From Fen-1038 sp042408355 (GTDB lineage: Bacteria; Chloroflexota; Anaerolineae; Anaerolineales; Villigracilaceae), in contig JBHORD010000161.1 of the NCBI GenBank assembly GCA_042408355.1, positions 1 to 64,000 on the forward strand: DNA of 64,000 nucleotides, read 5' to 3'. Numbering within the stretch: position 1 is the first letter of the stretch; every line of letters begins with the position of its first letter. The notes under the pieces are model-generated. The model was not told the DNA's origin. It did not search any database and saw only the letters and a program-made list of their open reading frames with translations. The position numbers and the translations under genes are program-made. This document shows, in pieces, positions 63,601 through 64,000 of the stretch.

Positions 63601-63876
63601 TTGAGTCAGCTTTTTCTATCGGCAGCGCTGTCTTTAGCGGAGCTGTATGTAAAGAGCGCCCAAATGCCGCGGGCGCTTGAGCTTTGTCAGCGGGCGTTGG
63701 AATACGATGCAACCTTTGAGGCGGCGTACCGCTTGAAGATGCAAATTTATCACCGGCTGGGAGACCGGGCCTCCATTGTTTACACGTTTCGCGCTTGTGA
63801 GGAAGCGCTGAAAAAGGCATTCGACATGCCGCCATCAGAAGAGACCCTTAAACTACAACGGGAGTTGCTCACGTGA
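60646..63876 (+). CDS. MalT-like ATPase with TPR and BTAD transcription-factor domains
   Basis: A 1076-residue regulator. The N-terminal STAND-type ATPase has Walker A SAPAGYGKTSLL near 43-54 and Walker B VVVVDDFHLLDE near 131-142. TPR repeats occupy about residues 380-800. The C-terminal 230 residues hold an OmpR-like winged helix (GQVSINGRPLTISDWQTQ) and a BTAD domain (DVEAFEAYLGRA), as in SARP regulators. MalT itself ends with a LuxR HTH, so the DNA-binding end is swapped. ATP and a small ligand probably switch it to the active state. Target genes are unknown. A terminator follows. Confidence 0.9.
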   Translation: MSLAETPISKTKILLPKRRADLLTRKRLLDALYEFLDRKLIIVSAPAGYGKTSLLIDLAHHSDLPFCWLSLDPLDREPQRFIAYFIAALTERFPQFGNRSRSMLNTMTNLEKQMEPLLVTLVNEIYDNIHEHFVVVVDDFHLLDEVQAIQYFVNRFAQLVGENCHLILSSRSLPDLQDLTLLVAREQVGGLDFSDLTFRPDEIQALLAQNQQIHLSDADAKKLVEATEGWITGLQFTDKNQLHRGSNFHPPHGVGVSVFDYLGEQVLEQQPESLQLFLLRSSLLEEFDSKLCDAVLAPFYHEQQNWSKLIDLIIQKNLFALPVDANGQWIRYHHLFRDYLQERMRSERPDEVFPIQQRLAEYQEKQRQWERAYQLYKQLGDMDALTDMIERAGIFMYQNAMLTLESWLKDLPPSIVQRRPGLLSLQGAVETAKGNAAEAVALFDRAMVKFREQQNIPGIALTLARRGMTYKILGNYKAAVQDAEEIIQLTQFRDDLQWNYAEALRIKGLSLFREGQTLQASDYLDRALDIYNRVDDTHSIPILLMETAMINTAGGRYKEAKTSYEKALSIWKKAGNLAWQASLLNNLGYLYHQLGEYEQAVHALEEGLVCARQTGNKHIEALIVISLGDLYAEVEDFELAAQNYHQAQELTQQFDEQFLNNYLALAKANLAVLREDILDARAILDSANREIKTSGSNYELGLFKLIMGRLLLLESKSLEAVKELLHAKDYFVKDGRETETVWSRIWLAAAQCQSQNLAAAREELNIVLRDTKQMNHFTVTAAWQAKKWMKDLRDDPELKTFLRPLFEKVDQFEFRLPRVRRQLRRIASTIEVPPSQLVIRSFGQGQVSINGRPLTISDWQTQSVRELFFYFLAQDRPVTKERISETLWPDIDEPAKLKLRFKNEIYRLRRAVGQETILFRDDRYQFNFAVDHEYDVEAFEAYLGRARSSVAVEEQIDFYRRAIELVHGHYLEDIDATWVWPERERLSQLFLSAALSLAELYVKSAQMPRALELCQRALEYDATFEAAYRLKMQIYHRLGDRASIVYTFRACEEALKKAFDMPPSEETLKLQRELLT

Positions 63877-63901
63877 TAGCGGCATAAGAAAGCGTCGAAA
63901 G

Positions 63902-63925
63902 CGGCCCTTGAAGGCCGTTTTTTTT
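63902..63925 (+). terminator. Rho-independent terminator of the MalT/BTAD gene
   Basis: CGGCC (63902-63906) pairs with GGCCG (63913-63917), followed by eight T residues. It lies 25 bp after the stop. Confidence 0.85.
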
Positions 63926-63929
63926 AATC

Positions 63930-63953
63930 TTTTGAAGCCTGTTTTGAAGCCTG
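63930..63953. repeat. Tandem 12-bp repeat
   Basis: TTTTGAAGCCTG occurs twice in perfect tandem just after the terminator. Nothing else is recognised in the remaining bases to the window end. Confidence 0.8.
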
Positions 63954-64000
63954 GGGGGTTGTAAGATTTGAACAACCTAAAACAAAATCAGAAAGGAAAA

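Overview
The window looks like chromosomal DNA of an uncultured Chloroflexota bacterium, probably class Anaerolineae. This is inferred from gene content (NurA/HerA pair, a mevalonate-type decarboxylase, a MalT-like ATPase fused to a BTAD domain, GT-C glycosyltransferases, a PAPS-forming fusion enzyme), not from a marker gene. No rRNA, tRNA or CRISPR array was recognised. Most of the DNA is visibly G+C-rich. Two patches (about 20.2-23.8 kb and 34.5-36.1 kb) are clearly A+T-rich and carry DNA methyltransferases, so they look imported.

Layout. (1) 0.3-12.4 kb, + strand: the end of a surface-glycan locus with a Gfo/Idh dehydrogenase, two GT-C membrane proteins, a fused ATP sulfurylase/APS kinase, an SDR, a CMP-nonulosonate cytidylyltransferase fused to a HAD phosphatase, a NeuB-like synthase, a sulfotransferase and a capsule-type protein. 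Together they suggest a sulfated acidic glycan. (2) 12.6-15.3 kb, - strand: YitT, a beta-hydroxyacid dehydrogenase and a SIMPL lipoprotein. (3) 15.4-24.5 kb: a DNA-processing and defence-like island with NurA, a HAS-barrel-like protein, a shortened four-helix-bundle protein, HerA, a BrnT module, two gene fragments, a methyltransferase convergent with a GHKL ATPase, and VapBC. (4) 24.7-34.4 kb: EttA, then a - strand group (HEAT protein, RseP-type protease, mevalonate decarboxylase, thioesterase, lipoprotein), a proton P-type ATPase and an NTF2-like protein. (5) 34.5-36.1 kb: a compact BglII-type restriction-modification pair. (6) 36.2-45.4 kb: thiolase, folK/folP, a zinc-ribbon protein, a class A PBP homologue that has lost its catalytic motifs, a YprB exonuclease, a STAS protein and an FMN-binding protein. 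(7) 45.6-64 kb: tandem M1 peptidases, a dioxygenase-like protein, two riboflavin genes, transporters and membrane proteins, imidazolonepropionase, cytochrome b, arginase, a response regulator with an inositol monophosphatase, and a large MalT/BTAD regulator.

Several signals are not explained by the genes. Patches of short repeated words sit directly against the start codons of otherwise unrelated + strand genes. A roughly 90-bp hairpin element occurs twice, 44 kb apart, in opposite orientation. Two lipoprotein genes share a GGAAC-N16-CGTC promoter typical of ECF sigma factors. Several genes have a -10 hexamer 6-8 nt before the start codon, which suggests leaderless mRNAs. The best candidate for an undescribed system is the methyltransferase/GHKL-ATPase pair. 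The best candidate for an unusual protein is the inactive PBP homologue, which also carries a palindromic intergenic-type repeat inside its reading frame.
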